From the NCBI GenBank assembly GCA_029959085.1, contig JARWIR010000010.1:16699001-16763000 (forward strand): a stretch of 64,000 nucleotides of DNA, read 5' to 3'. The position numbers were made by a program, and so were the translations under genes. Every line of letters starts with the position of its first letter. Position 1 is the stretch's first letter. Positions 1-10,483 of the stretch are shown here, piece by piece. The stretch comes from Nemophila menziesii (Eukaryota > Streptophyta > Magnoliopsida > Boraginales > Hydrophyllaceae). Under the pieces are notes generated by a model that saw only the letters and a program-made list of their open reading frames with translations, had not been told where the DNA came from and did not search any database.

Positions 1-1412
1 GGTTCAAGTCCTTGAGCCGCGCGAAGCTCGTTTATCCCAGCCAGAATTGCCTTAAGCAGCTCCTCGTTCTCCCTGTCCGGCTGTGTAGGAGTCCTGGATC
101 GTTTTCGGACCGGACCAATGGTAGGCACCCAGTATTTAATCTTGGGTGGCTGTAGGACCTCCATGATAGTCTCGAGCATGGCATCCATCTACTCCTGGAC
201 AGTAACTTCAGCTCCATCCGCTCCGGCCTGCACAACCTTCTTCTTCATCTTCTCCCGAAGAACACCCTGTAATTAGATTTCAATTTAAAAATAAATTAGA
301 TTAATAAAAAAGTAAAGTTAAAAATAAATAATTAATTTAAAGTAATTTAAAAAAAAAAAATTACACTAGCTTTCTCCAAACGCTGGTCACGCCAGCTATC
401 TGTAGCTGCATCGTAAGACAGGTGGACAAAATAGCCGCTTAAAGGAGGAAACTCCATCTCCTCCTGGGTCTCATCATCCAAAAACGTCAACAGCTCTTTT
501 GTCACCGTCTTCAGCTTCCCCTGGACGGTATACAATAATAAATATTAATTAGTTAAAAATTAAATTAAATAAAATAGTAAATTAAATTTTAATTATTAAA
601 AGTTATACCTCTATAATCACCTCCCGAGTCTGGGACCAGTTCCTTGAGCCTGCCTTGCTCGGAACTGTCTCCAGCTCTCGATTCTTTTTGTTTATCTCAG
701 CCTAACTCTGTTACAAATAATAAATAAATAGTTATAAAATTAATAAATAAAGACGTATAAAATAATTAATAAATTATTTTTTTCTACCTTTTTCGCCTCG
801 TCATCCAACATCTTCTTCGTCGCCCCCCAATGCTCCGGTAGAACATCTAGTGGATCTTCACCCGTGAAGTAGTAGTCGTTCTTCAAATCCGACTTCCATC
901 GCTTGTAGGATCCGGAAGTCATCGTATTCAACCTCTTAACAATCTCATTCCAATCGTCTCGCCCCTCCACTCCTCCAAATCAAAAAACTGGTGCAGTCGC
1001 TGCATAATTACCCCTTTGTTATGGTCGGGGACATCTGACCATCCTCTGTAGCACGGACGAACAGCTTCTCGAACTGCATTACCTACCACCTGACCCACGT
1101 GTTTGCTATATGGGCCTACGAAATTCCACGTGCCGTCTATAATAGAAAAGTCAACTGGAAAGGGCCAGCCGACTCTCTTCAGGGTCTCCTAAGCTGTCCG
1201 GATAGATGTGGAAGCTTTAGGTCTCTTCTTTTACGTTCACCTGTTTTAGTGAAAATTATTTATTAATTATATATTTTCTTAATTGAAATTATATTAATTG
1301 AATTTTTTATTACCCGATGGTTGGGCACAATCGGCATTAGAACGATTAGGACCCCTCTGGGGATCGTTACCCATTCCGTCTCCGCCGTGACTCCTACCCA
1401 TAACAGCATCCA
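1..1412 (-). pseudogene. Degenerate CACTA (En/Spm) transposase-associated gene, Transposase_24-like, copy 1
   Basis: Minus-strand exon fragments lie at about 1313-1412, 787-1255, 609-705, 365-535 and 1-270. They encode a peptide with RLNTMTSGSYKRWKSDLKND, then a Lys/Arg/Asn-rich block with KNRELETVPSKAGSRN, then an acidic C-terminal part. This order resembles the plant Ptta/En/Spm (Transposase_24) protein of CACTA elements. The copy is broken: an in-frame TAG sits in the first long exon where copy 2 (51.8-53.5 kb) has TAC, one base is missing near 990, and the splice acceptor before the exon ending at 535 reads CG where copy 2 has AG. The C-terminal part runs off the left edge of the window. 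The main transposase (TNPD) region is absent. Family assignment is by motif memory only. Confidence 0.6.
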
Positions 1413-1469
1413 CCTATAAAATTTACTAATTAGTCATTTACTAATTATATTTTAGTCCTTATAAAACTT

Positions 1470-2035
1470 TATAAAATTGCAAATAAGTCCAAATTTTATA
1501 AAATTGCAAATTAACCCTAATTTTTTTAAAATTGTATTTTTGTCCTTATTTTTTTAATAATTGCAAATAAATCCTAATTTTTTGAAAAAATGCATTTTTG
1601 TCTAATTTTTTTTAAAATTACAAATAAGTCCTAATTTTTTTTAAAATTGCATTTTTGTCCAAGTTTTTTAAAAATTGCAAATAAGTCTAATTTTTTTTTT
1701 AAAATTGCATTTTTGTCCAAGTTTTTCAAAAATTGCAAATAAGTCCTAATTTTTTTAAAATTGCATTTTCGTCCTATTTTTTTAAAAAATTCCAAATAAA
1801 TCCTAATTTTTTTTAAAATTGCATTTTTATCCTAAATTTCTTTAAAAATGCATTTTAGTCTTATTTTCTATTTAATTGCATTTTAGTCTTATTTTCTATT
1901 TAATTGCATTTTAGTCCTATTTTCTATATAATTGCATTTTAGTTCTATTTTTTATGAAATTTCATTTAAGTCCTATTTTTATGAAATTGCAAAAAGGTCC
2001 TTTTTTTATAAAATTGCATTTTAGGCCTTAAACAT
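1470..2035. repeat. AT-rich degenerate tandem repeat (copy 1)
   Basis: Short units alternating between 'aaattgcaaataagtcc' and 'aaattgcatttttgtcc', separated by T-runs, repeat with a period of roughly 50-60 bases and later become 'attgcattttagtcctatt'. The same array lies in the second copy at about 53.55-54.12 kb. It has no coding potential and is probably part of the CACTA-derived segment. Confidence 0.7.
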
Positions 2036-2309
2036 ACAGAATAAACATATTGCGAATAGGTCCCTATATCTTAAAACACAATCAAATTAAAATAACACAC
2101 CAACTATTACAATAAAAATACAAAAATCATATCAAAACCCTAATTTTAAACAAAGCCCAATTACATGTTGTTTTTTGACACACAAAAAATACCAAACATC
2201 CTAGAAATATATACATAAATCTCGGAAATCATCAAATCATACAAACATTCATGAATTTTTTCAACCAAAAAAAAAATTGCAAGTTTGATCCGGAAAATGG
2301 AACCTGTTA

Positions 2310-3390
2310 CCTCCGCTGGGACTCTGTCCTCCCGCAATTCAAGGAATTCGATTCAGACCAGACGCGGGTATGATTAACCAGTTTACAACTATTGGACAGT
2401 ATAGTGGTGCAGCTCGTGAAGACCCTATTCGCGCTATGTACAAGTTTATGCAAATCTGTGATGCATATGTCACCCCTGGAGTAACCCAAGAGCAAATGTA
2501 CTTTCATATGTTTCATTCTTCCTCACCGGAGGAGAAAGCGAGTGGTATGATAAACAACCACACGATGCGATCTTGACTTAGGATCAACTTCAGACAGCCT
2601 TTTTCGACAGGTACTATCCTCTAAGTGTTTGACTTAGTGGGCAATTAGATATTGTTAGTTTTTGTCAAGAGCCAGGAGAATTTGTAGGTGTTGCATGGAC
2701 TCGTTTTCAATCTTTATTACGCAAGTGCTCATTACATGGGTATTCTCTTGAATTACAGCTTGGGATATTTTATCGAAGTTTAGGTGAAGCCGCGAAAGAA
2801 AAGATAGATACTATGTGCCAAGGTGGTCTCATGATGGTCACAACTAATCAAGCTCTGGCTATCATGGACAGAATTGTGAAGAATGAAATGAGTTGGCAAG
2901 CTTCGAAATCATCGGTTAGAACGTCTGAAAGAGGTACTTTGAATCTAGACACGGGAACTGCATTGAACGCTAAGATTGCCGCACTTGAGAACAAGATGAA
3001 ACAATTATCTATGTCGAATAAAGCTGTGGTAAACGTTGTTAATGAACCAGAATTATGTTCTAGTTGTGGAGGAGATGATCATAGCTGGGAAGAATGTTCC
3101 AACAACCCATAATCCGTTTATTTCGTTAACCAGTGAGGTAATTATTCAGGTGGTCAAGGGTATGGAAACCAGAACAGAAATCATCCAGGCTTTCAGTATT
3201 CGAATCCACATGGGGTAGCCAATCCAGGAAACTATCAACAAAGGCCTCAGGAGAACAATTACCAGTTTAAATAGCAAAACCAATACCAAGGAAATCAACC
3301 TAGAGCCGATCATGACGCCTATTCCGACACGTTAGCCCAAAAGGCGCTTCCTTCTCGATCTCAAGAAGGCACAATTACCGCAAGTGAGTT
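2310..3390 (+). pseudogene. Athila-like gag (element 1), broken
   Basis: The reading frame enters at about 2325 with PPAIQGIRFRPDAGM, aligning with element 3 gag (PPEIPNIKFRPDPGM). It continues through FMQICDAYVTPGVTQEQM, a matrix/capsid-type stretch near 2600-2880 (FFDRYYPL, GVAWTRFQSLLRKC) and a CCHC zinc knuckle CSSCGGDDHSWEEC near 3055-3096. Stops and frame changes occur at about 2575, 2630 and 3112. Gag would package element RNA in cytoplasmic particles. The N-terminal portion and the 5' LTR are missing: the segment joins directly to CACTA-derived DNA at about 2300. The same junction is found at 54.4 kb. Confidence 0.8.
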
Positions 3391-3400
3391 AGCACTTACT

Positions 3401-4440
3401 GTGGCGAAATACATGTCCGATGCAGAAAGGAGGTCAGAAAAAATCGAAAACCAGCTATCTCGATTCATGGAGGATACCCACACGAGAGAAAACAAGATGG
3501 AGGAAAAATTAAAATCACATACCGCTTCGTTGAAAATTTTAGAGAGTCAAATATCAAAGATCGCAAACAGTTTAAATATTCGAGGCCAAGTCCAACTCCC
3601 GAGCGACACAGAAATTCCTAAACAAAGGGAGGATTGTAACACGATCAATACGAGAAGCGGTAAGATATTGCAACCCCCACCCTTCCCGGTTATGAAAGAA
3701 AAAGAAGTTACTAGGAAAGAAAACCCGTTGGAGGAAGTGGAAGAGAAAGATAAAGAACCTTAAGTAGTAGAAGTGGAGAAGATTCCGGAAATTCCGAAAA
3801 AGAAAGATGTTGCAGAAACCCGTCCCCCTCCAACTTTTCCCTTTAGAGTTCAGAAGAAAGGAGATATGGTTAAATATCAAAGTTTTTTGAATAGGGTGAG
3901 AGGTCTCAATATTAACATTCCGTTGTTAGAAGTTATCAAAGACATACCAAAGTACGTGAAGTTTTTAAAGAGGGCCGTCACCAACAAGAGACCATACTGT
4001 GATAATGAAATGGTAGGATTACCTGAAGAGTGTAGTTCCATCTGTCAAAGTAAGTTTCCACCTAAGCTGCTTGATCCTGGGAGTTTTACGCTTCCAATTT
4101 TGATTGGTAGTGAGTGGAAAGGAAAAGCTTTATGCGATTTAAGCGTGAGTATTAATCTCATGCCCAAATCAATTTTTGATAGGTTGAAGATTGGAGATAT
4201 GAGACCTACCTCTATGGTCCTACAAATGGCGGATAGATCCTTCGTGCATCCTGAGGGAAGAATTGAAGATGTCCTCGTCAAGGCAGGTACTTTAGTTTTT
4301 CCTGTTGATTTTGCTATTCTTGAATATGACGCAGATAGGAATGTCCCCTTCATTTTGGGATGACCATTCCTAGACACGGGGCGTACTTTAATTGATGTAG
4401 AAAACGGAGAATTAACCATGAGAATCCAAGACGAGGAGGT
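3401..4440 (+). pseudogene. Athila-like gag C-terminal linker and aspartic protease (element 1)
   Basis: An open stretch at 3401-3763 encodes a charged, probably coiled-coil linker. After a TAA it resumes at 3773-4363 with the retropepsin region: KFPPKLLDPGSFTLPILIG, then ALCDLSVSINLMPKSIFDRL, then VPFILG followed by TGA. The usual catalytic neighbourhood in Athila proteases is DLGAS; here it is DLSVS, so the Asp is kept but the glycine is lost. The TGA at 4361 replaces the arginine of the expected GRPF motif. The domain would process the gag-pol polyprotein. Confident as a protease domain, clearly non-functional. Confidence 0.8.
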
Positions 4441-6176
4441 AAAATTTAATGTATTTCGAGCCATGAAGTTCCCAAATGTTCCCGGAGATTGTTTCCGAAT
4501 GGATATAGCAGAACACGCCACGCAAGAGGTATTTGATTTTTTTAATTATGATGACATCTTGCAGGCTGCATTAACACTAGATTTACCGGAGATGATGGAA
4601 GAGCTTTCTGAAACAGTGGCAGCTCTTGATTCTGAGAATCCAAAGTATAGGCGTCTAGCCTACAAACCGTTACGTGATGCAGGGGAGATTGAACCTCCAA
4701 AGAACCCATCTATTGAGTCTCCCCCAAAGCTAGAAGAGAAACCACTTCCGTCACACTTGAGGTATGCATATTTAGGTGTTAATAATACCCTACCTGTTAT
4801 TGTTTCAGCTACTTTAACAGGTCCTCAGGAACACAAACTGTTGCGTATACTAAGAGCCAATAAAGAGGCGATAGGTTGGACTTTTGTTGATATCAAGGGT
4901 ATTAGTCCCTCCTATTGCCAACACAAGATCATTATGGAGGATAATAGTACACGTTCAGTTGAAGGACAGAGAAGGTTGATGCCTGCAATGAAGGAAGTGG
5001 TGAAGAAAGAAGTAATCAATCTGTTAGATGCGGGGAACATCTACCTCATAGCTAGTAGTGATTGGGTGAGTCCAGTTCAATGCGTACAAAAGAAGGGTGG
5101 TATCACTACCATCATGAATGACAAAAATGAAGCTATACCCTAAAGAACCAAAGTTGGTTGGAGAGTATGTATGGACTATCGTGAGTTGAACAAGGCGACT
5201 AGAAAAGAGCATTTTCCTCTTCCATTTATTGATCAGATGTTGGACAAGTTAGCCGGTAGAGAGTATTATTGTTTCTTAGATGGGTATTCCGGTTACAACC
5301 AAATTTGCGTAGATCCAGATGACCAACATAAAACCACATTCACATGTCCTTTTGGTACTTTTGCATACCAAAGGATGTCTTTTGGATTATGTAATGCACC
5401 TGCTACTTTCCAACGTTGCATGATGGCAATTTTTGGAGACATGATTGATCGATTTGTTGAGGTATTCATGGATGATTTTTCAGTTTTAGGAGATAACTTC
5501 GATGATTGTTTGCAGAATCTAGAAAAAGTATTAATTAGATGCAAGGAAACCGATTTGGTCTTGAACTGGGAGAAGTGTCACTTTATGGTTCGCGAATGTA
5601 TAGTGTTGGGACACAAGGTATCAAGTGCTGGTTTAGAAGTTGATCGTGCGAAGATTGAAGTTATCAAAAACTCTTCCCCTCCTGTTTCTGTAAAAGGGGT
5701 AAGGAGTTTTCTAGGCCATGCTGGGTTTTATCGCCGTTTTATCAAGGACTTCTCTAAAATTTCAAAACCTTTGTGTAACTTACTCGAGAAGGACACCAAA
5801 TTCCTTTTTGATGAAGCTTGCATGAAGGCATTCCAAGAGCTTAAAGAGAAACTTATTACTGCGCCGATTGTGCTACCACCTGATTGGAAGATTCCCTTTG
5901 AAGTTAAGTATGATGCCAGTGATTCTGCTATGGGTGCGGCGTTGGGTCAAAGAAAAGATGAAGTGTTCCACTCGATTTACTATGCAAGCAAGACCTTCAC
6001 CAGTGCTCAGATTAATTACACGGTAACTGAGAAGGAACTTTTAGCGGTTGTTTATGCCTTTGACAAATTTCGTTCCTATCTCCTTGGGGCGAAAATTGTT
6101 GTATTCACCGATCATTCTGCTATTAAGTACCTTATGGAGAAGAAAGACGCGAAGCCACGGTTGATCAGATAGGTCT
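4418..6176 (+). pseudogene. Athila-like reverse transcriptase and RNase H (element 1)
   Basis: Two open stretches (4418-5143 and 5171-6172) carry the RT palm and thumb: [49 protein letters not shown] and the catalytic box VFMDDFSV near 5464, the FMDD form usual in Athila. RNase H follows with [27 protein letters not shown] and [11 protein letters not shown], supplying the expected acidic residues. A TAA near 5141 interrupts the segment before MDYREL, and a TAG near 6170 replaces a tryptophan codon after KPRLIR. In life this enzyme copies element RNA into DNA. It is the only gypsy RT in the window and is inactivated by stops. Confidence 0.9.
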
Positions 6177-6178
6177 TA

Positions 6179-7638
6179 TTGCTACAAGAGTTTGATTTGG
6201 AGATTCGAGATAGAAAGGGGTGTGAGAATCAGGTTGCGGATCATCTGTCACGTTTTGAAGTTTCAGAGTCGAATAGTAGTCCTGAGTTAGTTAATGAAAC
6301 ATTCCCCGATGAAGGTCTATTTTCTATACATGATGTTACTCTGTGGTATGCAGACATTGCAAATCTTATTGTAAGTTACAAGGAGCCACTTCACAAGATA
6401 AGAAGAGATTGATGAGCCGTGCTAAACAGTTCTTTTGGGAGGATCCTTTCCTCTACAAAGTGTGTGGAGATCAGATGGTAAGGAGATGTATACCTGAGAA
6501 AGACGTTTTATCAGTGGTTACTGGTTGTCACGATTCACCGTATGGAGGATATTTCAAAGGCAACCGCACAGCTTCTAAGGTACTACAATATGGTTTTTAT
6601 TGGCCTACATTACATAAGGATTGTCATGAGTATGTTAAGAAGTGTCATAGATGCCAGTTTACTGGTAATATATCCAAGAGGGATGAGATGCTGCGTAACA
6701 ACATTCTTGAAGTTGAAATATTTGATGTTTGGGGTATGGATTTCATGGGTCCTTTCGTACCATCCAATGTGAATCAATACATCTTACTAGCTGTTGATTA
6801 TGTGTCTAAATGGGTAGAGGCTGTAGCTCTACCAACCAATGATTCATGAGTAGTGAATAAATTCTCGAATTCTCATATTTCTACTAGACATGGCACACCT
6901 AGAGTTATTATCAGAATTGGAGGTTCACACTTTGTGAACAAATATTCGAAGACAGTGCTAGAGAAGAATGGGATAAGACATCGTGTATCTACCGCGTATC
7001 CTCCACAAGCCAATGGTCAAGCTAAGGTTTCAAATCGAGAGGTGAAATGTATCCTAGAGAATACTGTTGGACCTAAAAGAAAAGATTGGTCAATGAAGTT
7101 AGACGATGCTTTATGGGCCTATCGTATGATGTATAAAACTCCTGTTAGTGCATCTCCGTATCGTATGGTTTATGGTAAGGCTTGTCACTTACCTCTTGAA
7201 CTTGAATTGGGTGCATATTGGGAGATAGCGTAGTTGAATTTAGATTCTACTTTGGCCGGTGAGAATCGGATGATGAAGTTGAATGAACTTGATGAGTTTC
7301 GGTTACATGCCTACGAAAACGCTAAACTCTATAAGGAGAACACTAAGAGATGGCATGATAACCGTATCCGTGTGAAGAAGTTTGAAGTTGGACAGAAGGT
7401 CCTGAAATAAAACTCCAAGTTCAGTAATTATCCGGGAAAGTTGAGATCAAAGTGTTCTGGTCCTTACGTTGTGACCAAAGTTACGCCTCATGGAGCGATA
7501 GAGATTGAACACCCAATCGAGAACCACACCTTTATGGTGAATGGCCATCGATTGAAAGTTTATCATGGAGGCGAGGATACTAATCGCATGGTGGATCCAC
7601 ATCCTGGGGAGGTCATGTACCTCCTAGAAGCTGAATAG
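6179..7638 (+). pseudogene. Athila-like integrase (element 1), catalytically dead
   Basis: After a linker with a frameshift near 6395, the zinc-binding part (KKCHRCQ near 6640), the catalytic core ([10 protein letters not shown], first Asp near 6735) and the C-terminal tail (KCSGPYVVTKVTPHGAIEIE, 7453-7512) are recognisable. The second catalytic Asp is missing: the expected SDGG reads RIGG near 6910. The catalytic Glu is also changed, QAEVSNRE reading QAKVSNRE near 7024. In-frame stops occur at about 6847, 7231 and 7408. Integrase would insert the cDNA into the genome; the loss of two of three catalytic acids and several stops rule that out here. Confidence 0.9.
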
Positions 7639-7653
7639 ATGCAAGAGGTAACC

Positions 7654-7670
7654 CGTCGAGCTTAACGACG
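7654..7670 (+). promoter_or_regulatory. Conserved hairpin just after the pol stop (element 1)
   Basis: CGTCG and CGACG are separated by 7 bases, 16 bases after the stop codon, followed by GTTAAACAAAAG. The same position in elements 2 and 3 holds ACGTCT/AGACGT and in element 4 a variant stem. The base pairing is preserved while the bases change. Function unknown. Confidence 0.45.
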
Positions 7671-7859
7671 TTAAACAAAAGCCATTTCACTTGTATATTA
7701 GTTTATTGCTTTATGTTTTTCAATTTCTAGTGTATAATTCTAAGTTATTGTCGAGTCATAGTGTCTACTTTTAAAAGAAATGAGAAAGGTACTGTGTTAA
7801 TTGTGCAGGAATTGAGTTTGGGGTGCTGAGGAACAAAAGAGGGAAAAATATGTTGCACT

Positions 7860-8215
7860 GGCCGGCTAGACGGTCCTATCACCGGCATGCCGATGGAGCA
7901 GAAACACGTGCCCACGGGTCCATGGCTCGGGTTATCTGCCGAGAGGGAAATAAAAATTGAACAGACACACCAGTATGCCGGTCAGATCTCCGGTATGCCG
8001 GCCAGAAGGAAAACATGTGCCCACGGGTTGCTCGATACAGGTATTTTGACGGAGCGCGAATTTTCGAAGAACAACGCACCGGCGAGCTAGTGATACCGCC
8101 GGTATGCCGGTGCCCAAAAACACGTGGCCTCGGGTTCAAGGCAGAAAGTTACAAAATGAAGGACGTCCAACACCAGTATGTCGGCTAGATCTCCGGTATG
8201 CCGGTCAGTATGTCG
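7860..8215 (+). repeat. GC-rich tandem-repeat spacer (element 1)
   Basis: Three units of about 107-108 bases carry the cores acacgtgcccacgggt (7905), acatgtgcccacgggt (8013) and cacgtggcctcgggtt (8121). Several small palindromes of the form CCGGTATGCCGG lie between them. Elements 2 and 3 have an analogous spacer at the same position with a related core, so this looks like a structured regulatory region and not a gene. Confidence 0.65.
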
Positions 8216-8304
8216 GTTTTGATGAATTTGTTACCTTATACACTTCTTACCTTATCAAGTGCAAACCGTAGCCTCTCCCGTACGAATTTTCCAGCTCCCA
8301 ACCT

Positions 8305-8312
8305 TATAAATA
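8305..8312 (+). promoter_or_regulatory. Internal TATA box upstream of the envelope-position ORF (element 1)
   Basis: TATAAATA lies in the context ccttataaatagacc, at the boundary between the GC-rich spacer and a pyrimidine/adenine-rich leader of about 258 bases that contains no ATG before the ORF start at 8571. Elements 2 and 3 have TATAAAGG-type boxes in the equivalent place. This suggests an independent promoter for the downstream ORF. Confidence 0.55.
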
Positions 8313-8570
8313 GACCTTAAAGCTTGATTAAACCTCTACAACAAACACAATAATTCTCTCCTCCATCTTCCATAAACACAACTTCTTCATCAAATTAATC
8401 ACACTACACCATTAAACACCATCAAGATCATCAAGCTATCAAGAATTCTTCCAAGATTTATCAAGAAACCTTCTTCTCTCATCAAATCCAAGCAAGAAAC
8501 TCAAGCTACACCAATCTTTCTTAACTTTATTCCATCCTTGGTGTAACTTGAGTTTGGGGCCAAATCAAAC

Positions 8571-9050
8571 ATGACAAACAGAACAGATGCTATGGATTAT
8601 AAGAGGAAGTGTTACATCCTAGGGAAGAACAAAAATTTGCCTGGAGCTACAATTGAAATGGCCATTGATCTTGAGGAGCCTATTGAACAAAAACAACAAG
8701 AAGAGGCACATGCACAACAACTATACAAGAAATTCACAGCTAGGATGAAGGTACCATCAAAGCCTAAGGAAAAGACACAAATTCAAGATCAAGGTTCTTC
8801 TTCTTCCTCTCAGAATAATTTTTGCACACCCCCATGGGCTATCAAATTGCAACAAGAAGTCAATCATCTAAGGAAACAAAACATAGCACTTTGGGAGGAA
8901 ATTTCCAAGATTAATTCACAATTGGAAGAGGTAACTACGATCATGGATATTGATAATTATTCTTCGTCTTCAGAGGAGGGCATGATAGATCTTTATGGCC
9001 ACGTACCCTGTTCTAATTCTTCTTCTCAATTGATGGTAGCCACTATGTAG
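8571..9050 (+). CDS. Short envelope-position ORF of element 1 (159 residues, unknown function)
   Basis: The ORF is intact although all pol domains upstream are dead. It starts with MTNRTDAMD; the 398-residue ORF in the same position of element 3 starts with MTNRTTILS. The chosen ATG is the first after the internal TATA box. The protein is hydrophilic with a basic, Gln/Glu-rich N-terminal half, a Ser-rich patch (QGSSSSSQNN), a predicted coiled coil at about residues 90-125 (LQQEVNHLRKQNIALWEEIS) and an acidic Ser-rich tail. It lacks the plant 'Transposase_32'-like core of elements 2 and 3. No signal peptide or membrane segment is visible, so it is not a recognisable envelope protein. Function unknown. 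Confidence 0.6.
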   Translation: MTNRTDAMDYKRKCYILGKNKNLPGATIEMAIDLEEPIEQKQQEEAHAQQLYKKFTARMKVPSKPKEKTQIQDQGSSSSSQNNFCTPPWAIKLQQEVNHLRKQNIALWEEISKINSQLEEVTTIMDIDNYSSSSEEGMIDLYGHVPCSNSSSQLMVATM

Positions 9051-10483
9051 TTTAGTTTTTAATTTTATTTCTTTATTGAGTCTTTTTCGAGTCGTGGGGA
9101 CACGGCTCACTTTTGAGTTTGGGGTGGGTTCGTTGCCTCATCCAAATTTTTCGTGTTTTACATGCTTTCAGAAAGATTTTTTTTAGGGTTGCGTTCGACT
9201 GTAGAGTATTTTAAATCCCCCCATCAAGCATGATTTTCATGAATTTATGATAGAAAATAGTTTACTTTAGGAGTTAATGTAAAACGCACTTAGATTGCAT
9301 GCGAATGTGAGATAATTGATAGGAAGAATTAATGAACAATGCAAAAGAAGTAAACTTGTGCTTAGGGATAATGAGTGGTTTGTAGAACGTGAGATATGAA
9401 TGAGTAGAGAACCCACTTAGGTATGAACTAGAGGCAAGCCGTGTAGATAGGGAAATGATAGAGGCATTTCTTTGTTAGCCCTTCGAATCCTTTTTGGCCT
9501 TCTATCCGTAAATTAATTATATCCTTCTTAGCCAAATTTTTAGCCTTTAAGCCTTTGTTTTGTCGCCACATTATAAGCCAATATCCCTTTAGATTGTTAG
9601 GCATGACCATATGACCCGCACTTGAATCACGATCCTGAGACTTCCTGTCTTGAGCTTGAGTTTGGGGTGGTGGGTCCACTATTATGGGAATTTATCATTG
9701 GGTTGGGATTTTTGAGCTTATCAATTGTGCTCTGTTTAGATTTTGATGATTCACAGGTTTATTATATTGTAACCCTTTACCGGGGTAAGAGTAAATGGAA
9801 AGAAAAAAAAGATATGATTTTTTTTATGAAAAATAGCATGATATCTCAACATCAAAAAGAGAGTCATGACTATACAAACGAAAAGAAAATTTTCATATTT
9901 AAAGAATAAATATTTGGACCGACAAAGAGGAAATTTTTAGGTGAATCATCTTTAGTGCTTATTGGGTTAAATTGGGGACACTACATTAGCACGTCAAATG
10001 GGTTGAGTGAGAATGTATTCGAGTGTAAACTCAAGCTCTTGGACAGTTTGTTGATGGTAAGTGAGGAGAGAGCGAAAAGCTCACTTCAAATTTACCAAAT
10101 ATACATACCATACCGTCCTTCAGCCTATGTTAAAACCATAAAGACCTCGTGATTCCTAGATGCATAGTGAGTTAATGGGGAGTAAGCTAAGTGGAGCGTT
10201 CAAAGCAAGAAAAGATCGAGGAACGCCCTATAGTCACCATCTTGAGATAAGTGTAAGCGTAACCTTCTAGCATTGTGAATTTAATTTTGGATTGATATTA
10301 TTTTGTGTTTGATTTTGCATGATATGTGTATGTGTATATTAATTCTTAGATGATACTTTATGAGATATGTTTTAAGTTGTTCTTTGAGAATATTTTCTAT
10401 ATTATACCTTCTGCGTTCACCTAAAAGAGGCCTTTGTTTTAATTTTAATTTGTCGGGACGACAGAGGTTTGAGTTGGGGGTCT
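9051..10483 (+). other. 3' untranslated region of element 1 with PPT-like motifs
   Basis: This is non-coding. It contains the conserved block 'cgagtcgtggggacacggct' (9089-9108), also found after the ORF in elements 2 and 3. It also has three copies of the purine-rich motif ttgagtttggggt or ttgagttgggggt, at about 9113, 9657 and 10469. The last one abuts the 3' LTR and is the expected polypurine tract for plus-strand priming. Confidence 0.6.

Noticed and set aside
7887..8139. Small frames in the GC-rich spacer of element 1
   Set aside because: Products of the tandem repeats; frames are not shared with elements 2 and 3.
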